Source: Actinomycetota bacterium
GTDB taxonomy: Bacteria; Cyanobacteriota; Vampirovibrionia; Obscuribacterales; Obscuribacteraceae
Direction: 5' to 3'
NCBI GenBank assembly: GCA_903970355.1
Contig: CAJCIF010000149.1
Coordinates: forward strand, 1 to 15,977
Length of the DNA: 15,977 nucleotides
A program made the position numbers and the translations under genes. Positions within the stretch are counted from its first letter, which is position 1; each line of letters begins with the position of its first letter. Shown piece by piece: positions 1 through 7,174 of the stretch. The notes beneath the pieces were generated by a model. That model searched no databases, had not been told where the DNA came from, and was given only the letters and a program-made list of their open reading frames with translations.

Positions 1-69
1 GCAATCAAGTCAACCATAACAAGAACAGGGACAACGCTGACAATCGATCAGTACTTGCTAGGAAGTTAC

Positions 70-1359
70 ATGAACATCAGAACTTTTGGATTACTCGCTT
101 TGAGCGCTATCGTAGCCGATTCCGCGCTGTTAGCTTCACCAATGTTTGCAGAGACCGCTGGCAATACAGAGATCAATAGCGCGCAAACGATTCACAGTAA
201 GTTATCCAAACAAGTAGCTATCAAGCAAAAACGTCAAGTTAGAAAATACGCCGAAGACGAATCCTTAGATAAGTTGATCTCAGAACTTCCTGATGACAGC
301 AAGGATCAGTATTTCGATCAGGCAAAGGCACCGCTGCAAGGCGCGATCACCTATGTTGATCTGAGTCCGCAATTTAGTGACACCGTACATCGTTTAACTA
401 AAACGGCCCTCGAGCAAGAGCCGAATTACGCAAAGGCTGAAAAAGCGGTTGATCATTTTCGTACGACATTGCAACGTTCCATAACGTTTACAAAAGATGC
501 AGTCAACTATGCCTATCCTTATCGCGGATTTAGCATGTCCATGGAAGGGTCGCGCGTCATTGTCGATAAAAATCAAAAGTTGTCCAATCTCTGGATCTCC
601 GAACTTTGCAAACAACGATATTGGGATGAAATGCATCCGAAGGTCGTGGCACAAATTATGCAAATTGCTATGGGCTTAGGAATCGAAAATCCTGATGAGT
701 CTAATGTCGCCGTTCAAAAAGGCTTCAAAGGACTATCCGCTCTTGTAGGCGAGGAGCGAGCTCAAACAGTAGTGTCCGAACTATCTGAATGGAAAAACCA
801 ATTGACCGTCCCGGATACGGCGTTTCAACAGGCTACCTGGGATGTTGAGATGTCGCAAAAGGTGTATCAAAATGCTCTGAAAACGTCGGCAGATGGAGAT
901 CCGTTAATTCACTTTGTCTATACTCGAGTGAAAAAATTCGATCATGGTAAGTTAGCCAACTTCGCAGCCAGCATGATCGAAGCGAACTTATCTGCTGCGG
1001 CTGTGCTTTCAGGAAATCCTTTTGCTTCGCTGGCTGCAGAAGGACTCAATACTGCATTCGTTATGTCCACTGGTGGACCTGAAGAGAACAAGATTCTCAA
1101 AGAACTTTATTTCGGGCGTCGTCTGGAAATAAGACGCAAAAGGATTTCAGATGAGACGCAGTTAGCAATCACTAATTACGAGAAAGGTCTTCTCACGCAT
1201 AACTCCGCTCAGTTAGCAATGAGTGAAGTTGTTCTAGCTGAGCTTGTTGGCCCGGATAGAATTGCGAAAGTTCTTGAACGAGATCCTATAAACGACTTCA
1301 CCACAACGGCACCCATAGAGCTTGCACAGAAGACTCTAGAAAACCAAAAGACTCAATAA
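70..1359 (+). CDS. Exported helical protein of unknown function (429 aa)
   Basis: I do not recognise a family. The ATG at 70 is chosen over an upstream in-frame TTG at 55 because AGGAAG (60-65) sits just before it and because it opens directly into a signal peptide. Residues 1-27 have a short basic start (MNIR), a hydrophobic core and a plausible signal peptidase I site after MFA, so the protein is probably periplasmic or otherwise exported. The mature part is polar and apparently mostly helical. There is one Ala/Leu/Ser-rich, more hydrophobic stretch around residues 300-335 (ANLSAAAVLSGNPF and following), followed by a very basic segment (GRRLEIRRKR). No catalytic motif or internal repeat is evident. 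The gene lies 40 bp upstream of the small membrane protein at 1400 on the same strand and may form a unit with it and the HTTM gene. Its last codons carry one copy of a short tandem repeat that continues past the stop. The gene is likely real because it is long, has a good ribosome site and has a signal peptide. Confidence 0.8.
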   Translation: MNIRTFGLLALSAIVADSALLASPMFAETAGNTEINSAQTIHSKLSKQVAIKQKRQVRKYAEDESLDKLISELPDDSKDQYFDQAKAPLQGAITYVDLSPQFSDTVHRLTKTALEQEPNYAKAEKAVDHFRTTLQRSITFTKDAVNYAYPYRGFSMSMEGSRVIVDKNQKLSNLWISELCKQRYWDEMHPKVVAQIMQIAMGLGIENPDESNVAVQKGFKGLSALVGEERAQTVVSELSEWKNQLTVPDTAFQQATWDVEMSQKVYQNALKTSADGDPLIHFVYTRVKKFDHGKLANFAASMIEANLSAAAVLSGNPFASLAAEGLNTAFVMSTGGPEENKILKELYFGRRLEIRRKRISDETQLAITNYEKGLLTHNSAQLAMSEVVLAELVGPDRIAKVLERDPINDFTTTAPIELAQKTLENQKTQ

Positions 1360-1372
1360 CCAAAAGACTCAA
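1342..1372 (+). repeat. 16-bp tandem duplication spanning a stop codon
   Basis: AACCAAAAGACTCAA occurs at 1342-1356 and again at 1358-1372, a period of 16. The first copy encodes the last residues of the exported protein (NQKTQ). The TAA stop (1357-1359) lies at the junction, so the second copy is untranslated. AGACTC recurs nearby at 1331 and 1376, and a related GAACTCAAAA precedes the next start codon. Replication slippage is the simplest explanation; no function is implied. Confidence 0.75.
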
Positions 1373-1399
1373 AATAGACTCCATTAAAAGGAACTCAAA

Positions 1400-1945
1400 A
1401 TGATGAAGCGGTTGTGGACCCGAATACGTATTCCTCTGATACTCTCGTTTTTGGTTATGCATTTTAGTGGAATTCTGTTATGGCTCTCACCAGATTGTCC
1501 TCTCAAGCAGCAACTCATCACTCCCTATATCGGGTATCTCAATTACTTTGGACTGTGGCAGGGTTGGTCAGTCTTTGAGCACCCTAGAACCTACAACGAA
1601 TATTTGACTGCGGAACTAACATTCAAGGACGGCACCAAGAAAACCTGGGAATTTCCGCGCATGGAAAAAATGGATGTCGTTGAAAAAATGTTCAAGGAAG
1701 GGCTTCGACGCTGGAGCAATGATTGCGTAAGTGATACCAACATGGCCTATCTCTGGCCGGATGCCACTCGCTATATTGCCAGGACAAATTCGCATGTTGG
1801 GAATCCGGTGGTAAGTGTCTCTATCATTCGACATTGGATTTGGATTGAACCGCCAGAAACAGGTCTAAGCAAACCACTGCATACCACAGATGATGGTCAA
1901 GAAATACTTTGCACGCGTGACATATCGACAGGTGAACTCGAATGA
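1400..1945 (+). CDS. Small membrane-anchored protein, putative HTTM partner (181 aa)
   Basis: Residues 1-10 are basic (MMKRLWTRIR). A single hydrophobic segment follows at about 11-31, and then a soluble domain of about 150 residues that probably lies on the outer face of the inner membrane. The soluble part has many aromatic residues, including a FGLWQGW motif, a predicted strand pair in LTAELTFKDGTKKTWEFP, and two cysteines (C34 and C109). AAAGGA (1387-1392) lies 7 nt before the ATG at 1400. The stop overlaps the start of the HTTM gene by four bases (ATGA), which strongly suggests translational coupling and a joint function. As general knowledge, bacterial HTTM-domain proteins are often encoded next to small membrane or thiol-oxidoreductase-like proteins. 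This one lacks a CxxC motif, so a thioredoxin-like role is not supported. The specific function is unknown. Confidence 0.8.
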   Translation: MMKRLWTRIRIPLILSFLVMHFSGILLWLSPDCPLKQQLITPYIGYLNYFGLWQGWSVFEHPRTYNEYLTAELTFKDGTKKTWEFPRMEKMDVVEKMFKEGLRRWSNDCVSDTNMAYLWPDATRYIARTNSHVGNPVVSVSIIRHWIWIEPPETGLSKPLHTTDDGQEILCTRDISTGELE

Positions 1946-2994
1946 AATTAGCCGATCTTTATAAGACTGTAACGCAAAACTTATTCAAGTCGGAATCACC
2001 AATGCCGCTCTGCTTGTTCCGGATAGCGTTTGGTCTTGTGGCACTTGAGTATTGTGTTTTGACTGCACCGGAACTGGTGACATACTTCAGTAACACAAAT
2101 GGCATTCTTCGCCCTGAAACACTCAAAAATATTTTCGCAATACCTGTCATTAATCTGCTTACACTCTTGCCTCAGGCAGATGGTTGGTTGTTTGCATTTT
2201 TTGCTTTATTCTTCTGTGCTTGCCTATGCCTGACATTGGGATTGTTTAGCAGAATCAGCAGCGTATTAGTTTATTTGGGGCTGGTTTCATTTTTGCACCG
2301 CAACATATTTGTGCACCATGGCGGTGAACACCTTATGTGTATTGCAGCCTTCTGGCTAATGTTTGCTCCGACAGGTGCTGCCTTATCACTTGACCGTCTC
2401 TGGTTCAAATCCAAGTCTTCATCAAATGCATCTCAAGATTGCAGCATTTGGGCGCTGAAAGCTTACCAATTTCAATTCGCTCTAGTTTATTGGCAAGCCT
2501 CGATATCAAAATTAGCCTCACCAAGCTGGTGGGATGGCACTGCCATGTATTACGTTTTCCGGCATTTAGAATTCAGCAGGTTCACTGTACCGTTCGTTCC
2601 TCAAAATATGCTTTTCTTGAAGTTGTGCACCTGGGGTTCAATTTTTGCTGAGTTTTTAGGTTGGACGCTCATTTGGTTCAAGGAGACAAGATACGCGGTG
2701 CTCCTGGTTCTACTGTCACTCCATCTTGGAATCGAGTATGCCATGAACATCCCACTCTTCGAGCACATTATGATTGCAAGTTTAGTAGCATTTATACCTG
2801 GTCAAGACGCCGAAAAGTTCGTAGCCTGGGTGAAAGGCTGGCTAGTAAGCTTGGCGCAAAGATTCGCGCACGTGAATAAGGCTATTGGGCTCAATGTGCA
2901 AATCCCCTCGGTAGGGCCGACTGTAAAAACCGACCAACAGTACATTCAAGCACAGCATGAAAGTTACAATGGATGTCATCAAGATTTGGGATGA
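1942..2994 (+). CDS. HTTM-domain polytopic membrane protein (350 aa)
   Basis: This resembles the HTTM domain family, bacterial relatives of vitamin K-dependent gamma-carboxylase, which are multi-pass inner-membrane proteins mostly of unknown reaction. Supporting features are an opening MPLCLFRIAFGL helix with the conserved Arg (R27), a HHGGEHLMCIAAFWLMF helix near residues 123-140 ending in SLDRLW, and the SISKLASPSWWDGTAMYY segment near 188-205 (family pattern: Lys, then Trp and a Gly-Thr-Ala-x-Tyr run). About seven or eight hydrophobic segments lie between residues 22 and 290. The start overlaps the upstream stop (ATGA) and has AGGTGA ahead of it. Residues beyond about 300 are polar and unlike a membrane protein; they are encoded opposite the last 51 codons of the DUF4239 gene on the other strand. 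True carboxylase activity is not implied, because most bacterial HTTM proteins have no demonstrated substrate. Confidence 0.85.
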   Translation: MKLADLYKTVTQNLFKSESPMPLCLFRIAFGLVALEYCVLTAPELVTYFSNTNGILRPETLKNIFAIPVINLLTLLPQADGWLFAFFALFFCACLCLTLGLFSRISSVLVYLGLVSFLHRNIFVHHGGEHLMCIAAFWLMFAPTGAALSLDRLWFKSKSSSNASQDCSIWALKAYQFQFALVYWQASISKLASPSWWDGTAMYYVFRHLEFSRFTVPFVPQNMLFLKLCTWGSIFAEFLGWTLIWFKETRYAVLLVLLSLHLGIEYAMNIPLFEHIMIASLVAFIPGQDAEKFVAWVKGWLVSLAQRFAHVNKAIGLNVQIPSVGPTVKTDQQYIQAQHESYNGCHQDLG

Positions 2995-3609
2995 TAATTT
3001 TTCGGCACCGAAAAAATATGTAAAACCAATGGTGCTCACACCACCGCAGATCAGAATCATCCAGAGAAGCAAGGGAATGCCTTGCGTGCAGTTAACTACC
3101 CGATATCGCCTTGAGTCACTAAGTTGCTGCATAGCAGCAATGAAGCCCTGGTGAATATTTTGTTCTTTAGCCGTTTTTGGCTCGTACCCTGCGGTTATTG
3201 TCCATAAATCATAATAAGCCTTTTTTGTTTCAGGTTCTGGTGCGATCCCTTTTTCCATTGAAGGCCATTCTTTATCTACTGCCAGGTCGCAGTATTTAAC
3301 AGCCGCATCCAAAATTGGTTTTTTTTGTTCGTCCGGCAAAACGCAAGCAAGATGCATTACGGTTCCGATTGCATTTGCTTCAGAAGATTCTGTAGCCTCG
3401 GCTAATTCGTGATGCGCAAGCGAGTCGACAACAATCAAACCAAGAACTATTGCATAGAGCGTACCGAGCACCGAAATCATGATCGAACCAACTTCGTGGT
3501 TCACCTTCAATTCGGAAAGATTAACATGCCTGCGCACCAGGACAAGACCAGCTGCCGAAGCACCCAGGCAGATTAAGATAACTATGGTTCCAAGCGAGAA
3601 GGCATTCAT
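2842..3609 (-). CDS. DUF4239 (bestrophin-like) membrane protein (255 aa)
   Basis: The arrangement matches DUF4239 proteins: two N-terminal membrane helices (about 6-25 and 42-62), a central helical soluble domain of about 110 residues, and two C-terminal helices (about 178-200 and 207-229). The segment after helix 2, with its acidic LAEATESSEANAIG run, and the closing SRPYRGDLHIEPNSL run are typical of the family. The family is annotated as bestrophin-like, so anion-channel activity is a guess and no function is established. The ATG at 3609 opens straight into helix 1; the ribosome site is weak (GAG about 15 nt upstream). The 3' 153 bp overlap the HTTM gene convergently. Because the conserved closing motif lies inside the overlap, this end is probably the ancestral one. 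The gene appears monocistronic. Confidence 0.85.
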   Translation of the reverse strand: MNAFSLGTIVILICLGASAAGLVLVRRHVNLSELKVNHEVGSIMISVLGTLYAIVLGLIVVDSLAHHELAEATESSEANAIGTVMHLACVLPDEQKKPILDAAVKYCDLAVDKEWPSMEKGIAPEPETKKAYYDLWTITAGYEPKTAKEQNIHQGFIAAMQQLSDSRRYRVVNCTQGIPLLLWMILICGGVSTIGFTYFFGAEKLSSQILMTSIVTFMLCLNVLLVGFYSRPYRGDLHIEPNSLIHVRESLRQAY

Positions 3610-3860
3610 TGCATCACAGCGAGCTCAATTTCTGAAAAGCGTTATTGTAAATGCATTTTAGGTATGCTAGTACTTGGCAATTTGCTCAATGTCCAAAAAC
3701 GTAAGTTTCAAAGCATATAAATCTAAGAATCCAAGCGAAACCATCGCACCATATTTGGTGCCTGTTTGGCAAATTCAGAGCAGGCCAACTGGTGAACCAC
3801 TTATAGTGCTAGACTTTATAAGATCTGCATTCAATATCCCGTTTCTTATTGGGGTGAGTA
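3610..3860. promoter_or_regulatory. Divergent intergenic region (251 bp) with a CTTATA/TATAAG dyad
   Basis: This space separates the DUF4239 gene (minus) from the CxxC membrane-protein gene (plus), so it should hold promoters for both. I see a perfect inverted repeat, CTTATA (3800-3805) and TATAAG (3817-3822). The right arm could serve as a -10 element about 40 nt before the ATG at 3861, but no good -35 lies at standard spacing. A smaller palindrome, CACTTATAGTG, overlaps the left arm. No convincing promoter is visible for the minus strand. The rest holds nothing I can name. Confidence 0.25.
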
Positions 3861-4313
3861 ATGAAGTCAGTAGGCGGTCGAACCGATACAACAAATCGTG
3901 GTGGCGGAAAGCTCCTAAGCGTGTTGTTGATAATCCTATTTCTAGCTGGTGCCTTTTGGATTGCCAAGAATGGACTGACTCTTAAGTCTTATCCAGAACC
4001 TCCTCTTACACTTGTTGATGACTCTGTAGACAAAACCATACAAGTTGCTGCTGAGCGTGGTTGGTTACCGTGTACCGGCAACTGCCTGCGGCTGTCTATG
4101 CCTGGTTGGCACCATCAGGACATTGCGGGACATCCTCCTAGCGATATCTGGATGACCTATCCGTTTGCGGGAGGAGGCTGGACAGCATATAGTCAACATC
4201 ACATCGGTCATATAATTCGCATTTACAGCGATAAACCAGCAGAAGATATTGGGAATTGTCCTGTTTGCGGAGGCACCGGCTGGATCCGAAAAGATGCAAA
4301 TGCAAAAAAATAA
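3861..4313 (+). CDS. Membrane-anchored protein with C-terminal CxxCxGxG knuckle (150 aa)
   Basis: No family is recognised. After a glycine-rich, basic start of about 17 residues comes one membrane helix (about 18-35), then a soluble domain of about 110 residues. That domain has two cysteine pairs, C71-x3-C75 (PCTGNC) and C133-x2-C136 (CPVCGGTGW), plus several histidines (H84, H85, H91, H113, H114, H117). The second pair resembles one CxxCxGxG repeat of the DnaJ zinc domain, so the four cysteines could form one metal site; this is inference. The positive-inside rule suggests the short basic N-terminus is cytoplasmic and the cysteine domain is outside, where disulfides are also possible. GGGGTGAG lies about 5 nt before the ATG, a strong ribosome site. 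The 3' end overlaps the start of the large TPR gene, suggesting coupled translation. Confidence 0.75.
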   Translation: MKSVGGRTDTTNRGGGKLLSVLLIILFLAGAFWIAKNGLTLKSYPEPPLTLVDDSVDKTIQVAAERGWLPCTGNCLRLSMPGWHHQDIAGHPPSDIWMTYPFAGGGWTAYSQHHIGHIIRIYSDKPAEDIGNCPVCGGTGWIRKDANAKK

Positions 4314-7164
4314 CTTGTGCAATCGTACTGTTGCGATCTTAGCTATTTGGTTATTAACCAATTGCGGCACTGCTTGTGCTCAAGAACCTTCGTGGCAAGA
4401 CGAGCAACACAGAGCTATTGCACTAACAGAAAAGGATCCAACTGCCGCCGTCACGTTATATCGCAGCGCCATAAAAAAAGCAGTTGCCGCTAATGCACCA
4501 GTCGAAAAGCAGCTGGGGATGCTTCTTGAGTGCGGTGATTTGCTATGGCAAAACTGGCGCGCAAATGAAGCAAAAGATGTTTATGCGCAAGGAATAGAGT
4601 TAGCCCATAGCAATGATCTCAAAAATTGGGAAGCAAGATTTCTCCTGATGTCATCATGCAACGCCCAGATGCTTTTCTACTTGAGGCTTTCTACAGACAA
4701 CGATCCTGCTCCTGCTTTGAGAGCACTTGAATTACGTCCAGGCACTCCCGGTTGCCCAACCGATTTTCGCATCCATTGTCTGGAAGCAATCGGCAATGCT
4801 TACCTGGATAAAAAAGACTACAGTAATGCAGAAAAATATCTTTACGACGCATTAGCAGAAGCAGAACGCATGCCCGATGCACAAATGAGAGCGAATGAAA
4901 TCATTCAATCCTTCTTGCGAATGCGCGCAATGCAGAAGAAATATGCGGACGCCACCAGGCTACTGGCAGAGTCGTGCGAAAGCCAGCCAAGCGAGTCCCA
5001 GGAAAATAAGCATTATTATTTCGATGAGATCACCTGGGTAGATCCAGAAACAGCAACGACACTTTCGACTGTCAAAAGTTTGCTTAAGAAAAACGATTTT
5101 GCTGGGCTGGATTCGTATGCTGATAAACTTCGGCTAACTGAAGTCTCAACGGCTACCGGTAGCTCTCCAATGGATTATTTTCTCGATTATATTTCGGTAG
5201 CATCATATCAACCCGAAATCGCATGGACAAATCGGCTTGATACCATTTCCAAATGGATGAAGGAGCAACCAAATTCCGATACAGCAAAAATTAGTTACGC
5301 TCATGTCCTCGTAGGTTATGCATGGAAAGCTCGAGGTGGCGGGTGGGCCGATACGGTAACGGAAGAGGGTTGGAAGTTGATGGGAGAGCGTCTTGCTCAG
5401 GCACTTGAAATATTGCACCAGGTGAAGCATCGCACACCGCAATGGTACACAGTTTCTCAAGTGGTAGCACTTGGCCAGGGTTGGGATCGAACCCGCTATG
5501 AAAATCTGGTAAATGAATGTCATTCGCGCTATCCGCAATACAAATCAATCATTTTCGAAAAGGCATATTGGTTGCAGCCCAAGTGGTATGGACGCGAAGG
5601 TGAGGCTCCAAAATATGTGAGTGATGAGGCCAATAAAGTGCCCGGATTAGCTGGAGATGTTCTTTACGCTCAAATTGTATGGTCTTTGGATTTTTCATTT
5701 GAGAATGTAATCAAAGAGGCCAAATTGGACTGGGCTCGAACAAAGCGTGGATTGAAAGAAATAATCAGGCAGCATCCTGATTCCTTGCTAACCCGGGGCG
5801 AGTTAGCATTTTTGGCGCAACAAATGGAAGACAAGCCAACTCAACTCTCTGCATTCGAAGAGCAGGGCAGTCCTGATTCACGAATCAAAATGAACCCCAA
5901 GGGATATGCAGTTGCACTTAAACAGGGCAAGAAAGATCAAAAGGACGACAAACGTGAGGAAGCAATCGCCGATTACAGTAAAGCAATCGAACTAGCACCA
6001 AAAAATGGTGAAGCATACTATAGGCGTTGTGAAATGTATTTGATGACCAACAGAATTCCGCAAGCTTGTGCCGACATCGAAAAATGCTTGTCGATGTTTC
6101 CAGAATGGCTTACCGCAATAGCGGAGCGTGGTCGGCTGGAAAATTTGGTCGAGAAATATCCAGAGTCGGTATCGGACCTCGATAGAGTGCTTGCACTTGA
6201 ACCCAACAATGGCCAGGCCCTGAGCACTCTAGGACATGATTATGACGCTCTGGGAAATCATCAACGGGCTCTTGATACGGCCAGTTTCGCTTTAGAGACC
6301 GGCGAACAAGGCTATACCTACTCTCTTTATTATGATTATCAGGATAGGGGACTCGTTTGGAGCAATGCACATAAATACGAGAATGCTGTAAGTGACTTGC
6401 GCAAAGGCATTGAGCTCAATGAAAAAGCCTCTCAACTTTGGGCATATTTGGCATACGCTGACGCAGCGACCGATCGAATTGACCAGGCAAAAGACGACGC
6501 AATTAAACTCTTCGAATTAGAAACTTACGCTCCGCGCGGTCACAGACTGCGAGCTGAAATGCTGAGAGCTGCCGGCCTTTGGGAAGAGTCGATTCAAGAT
6601 TACAATCAATCAACGAGCTTAGAACCAACTTTTGGTCCTGGTTTCTGGCAGCGAGCGGTTTCGAAGATTGCTCTCGGAAATTACAAATCTGCTGAGCCAG
6701 ACTTAAATCGATCAGTTACGCTCATTCCTACTTCCGCACTTGCATATTCCTACCTGGCGTTTGTCGAAGATTTATTAGGCCAATCAACTGAGTCGAAAAA
6801 TCATCTTGAAAAAGCTTTTGCGCTCACATCCGATTTGCCTATGAATTATGTGAATCGGGCGCGGATTCATTTGCACCACGGCGAGCTGGAAAGCGCTGCT
6901 AAGGATTGTGATTCAGCATTGAAACTGGATAATTATCTTGCCGATGCCTATGCTACTGCAGCGCTAGTTTTGGCTAAAGCCGGCAAAAGCGAGTCTGCAG
7001 CGAAGTTCGACGAGGCAGCAAAATTACAGTGGTGGCATCCCTGGAAAGTGCCAATTGAGACACCTAAAGATACCGCGCCAGCGGATATATCAATCACGAT
7101 GCCTGTACTGGGTGAACTGAAACCTCAACCATTCTCGGTTGCAATACGTGACTGCGCACCTTAG
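4294..7164 (+). CDS. Exported DUF4034-like and TPR-repeat protein (956 aa)
   Basis: Start candidates are ATG 4294 and ATG 4300, since the protein opens MQMQKN. A TTG 45 bases further upstream would place 15 extra residues before the signal peptide and is disfavoured. Residues 1-30 form a signal peptide with likely cleavage after ACA, so the protein acts outside the cytoplasm. Residues 35-240 are helical and probably degenerate TPR. Residues about 260-470 resemble DUF4034: KARGGGWADTV, VVALGQGW, RYPQY and a LQPKWYGREG motif in the expected order. Residues about 542-912 hold a run of about ten TPR units, for example EEAIADYSKAIELAPKNGEA and following, with canonical Ala and Pro positions. The last 40 residues are proline-rich and not repetitive. 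TPR arrays bind proteins and DUF4034 has no known reaction, so a scaffold or assembly role is likely, but the partner is unknown. The gene overlaps the CxxC membrane-protein gene by 14-20 nt and ends 10 bp from a convergent stop. Confidence 0.85.
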   Translation: MQMQKNNLCNRTVAILAIWLLTNCGTACAQEPSWQDEQHRAIALTEKDPTAAVTLYRSAIKKAVAANAPVEKQLGMLLECGDLLWQNWRANEAKDVYAQGIELAHSNDLKNWEARFLLMSSCNAQMLFYLRLSTDNDPAPALRALELRPGTPGCPTDFRIHCLEAIGNAYLDKKDYSNAEKYLYDALAEAERMPDAQMRANEIIQSFLRMRAMQKKYADATRLLAESCESQPSESQENKHYYFDEITWVDPETATTLSTVKSLLKKNDFAGLDSYADKLRLTEVSTATGSSPMDYFLDYISVASYQPEIAWTNRLDTISKWMKEQPNSDTAKISYAHVLVGYAWKARGGGWADTVTEEGWKLMGERLAQALEILHQVKHRTPQWYTVSQVVALGQGWDRTRYENLVNECHSRYPQYKSIIFEKAYWLQPKWYGREGEAPKYVSDEANKVPGLAGDVLYAQIVWSLDFSFENVIKEAKLDWARTKRGLKEIIRQHPDSLLTRGELAFLAQQMEDKPTQLSAFEEQGSPDSRIKMNPKGYAVALKQGKKDQKDDKREEAIADYSKAIELAPKNGEAYYRRCEMYLMTNRIPQACADIEKCLSMFPEWLTAIAERGRLENLVEKYPESVSDLDRVLALEPNNGQALSTLGHDYDALGNHQRALDTASFALETGEQGYTYSLYYDYQDRGLVWSNAHKYENAVSDLRKGIELNEKASQLWAYLAYADAATDRIDQAKDDAIKLFELETYAPRGHRLRAEMLRAAGLWEESIQDYNQSTSLEPTFGPGFWQRAVSKIALGNYKSAEPDLNRSVTLIPTSALAYSYLAFVEDLLGQSTESKNHLEKAFALTSDLPMNYVNRARIHLHHGELESAAKDCDSALKLDNYLADAYATAALVLAKAGKSESAAKFDEAAKLQWWHPWKVPIETPKDTAPADISITMPVLGELKPQPFSVAIRDCAP

Positions 7165-7174
7165 CGAACTTTTT

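Noticed and set aside
3674..3985. Plus-strand 103-codon frame with a TTG start
   Set aside because: It has no ribosome site and overlaps the better-supported gene at 3861 in another frame. The translation has no signal, domain or hydrophobic pattern.
4294..4400. Lipoprotein signal in the TPR protein (LLTNCG)
   Set aside because: Asn at the position before Cys does not fit the usual lipobox. The following ACA-Q site fits signal peptidase I better.
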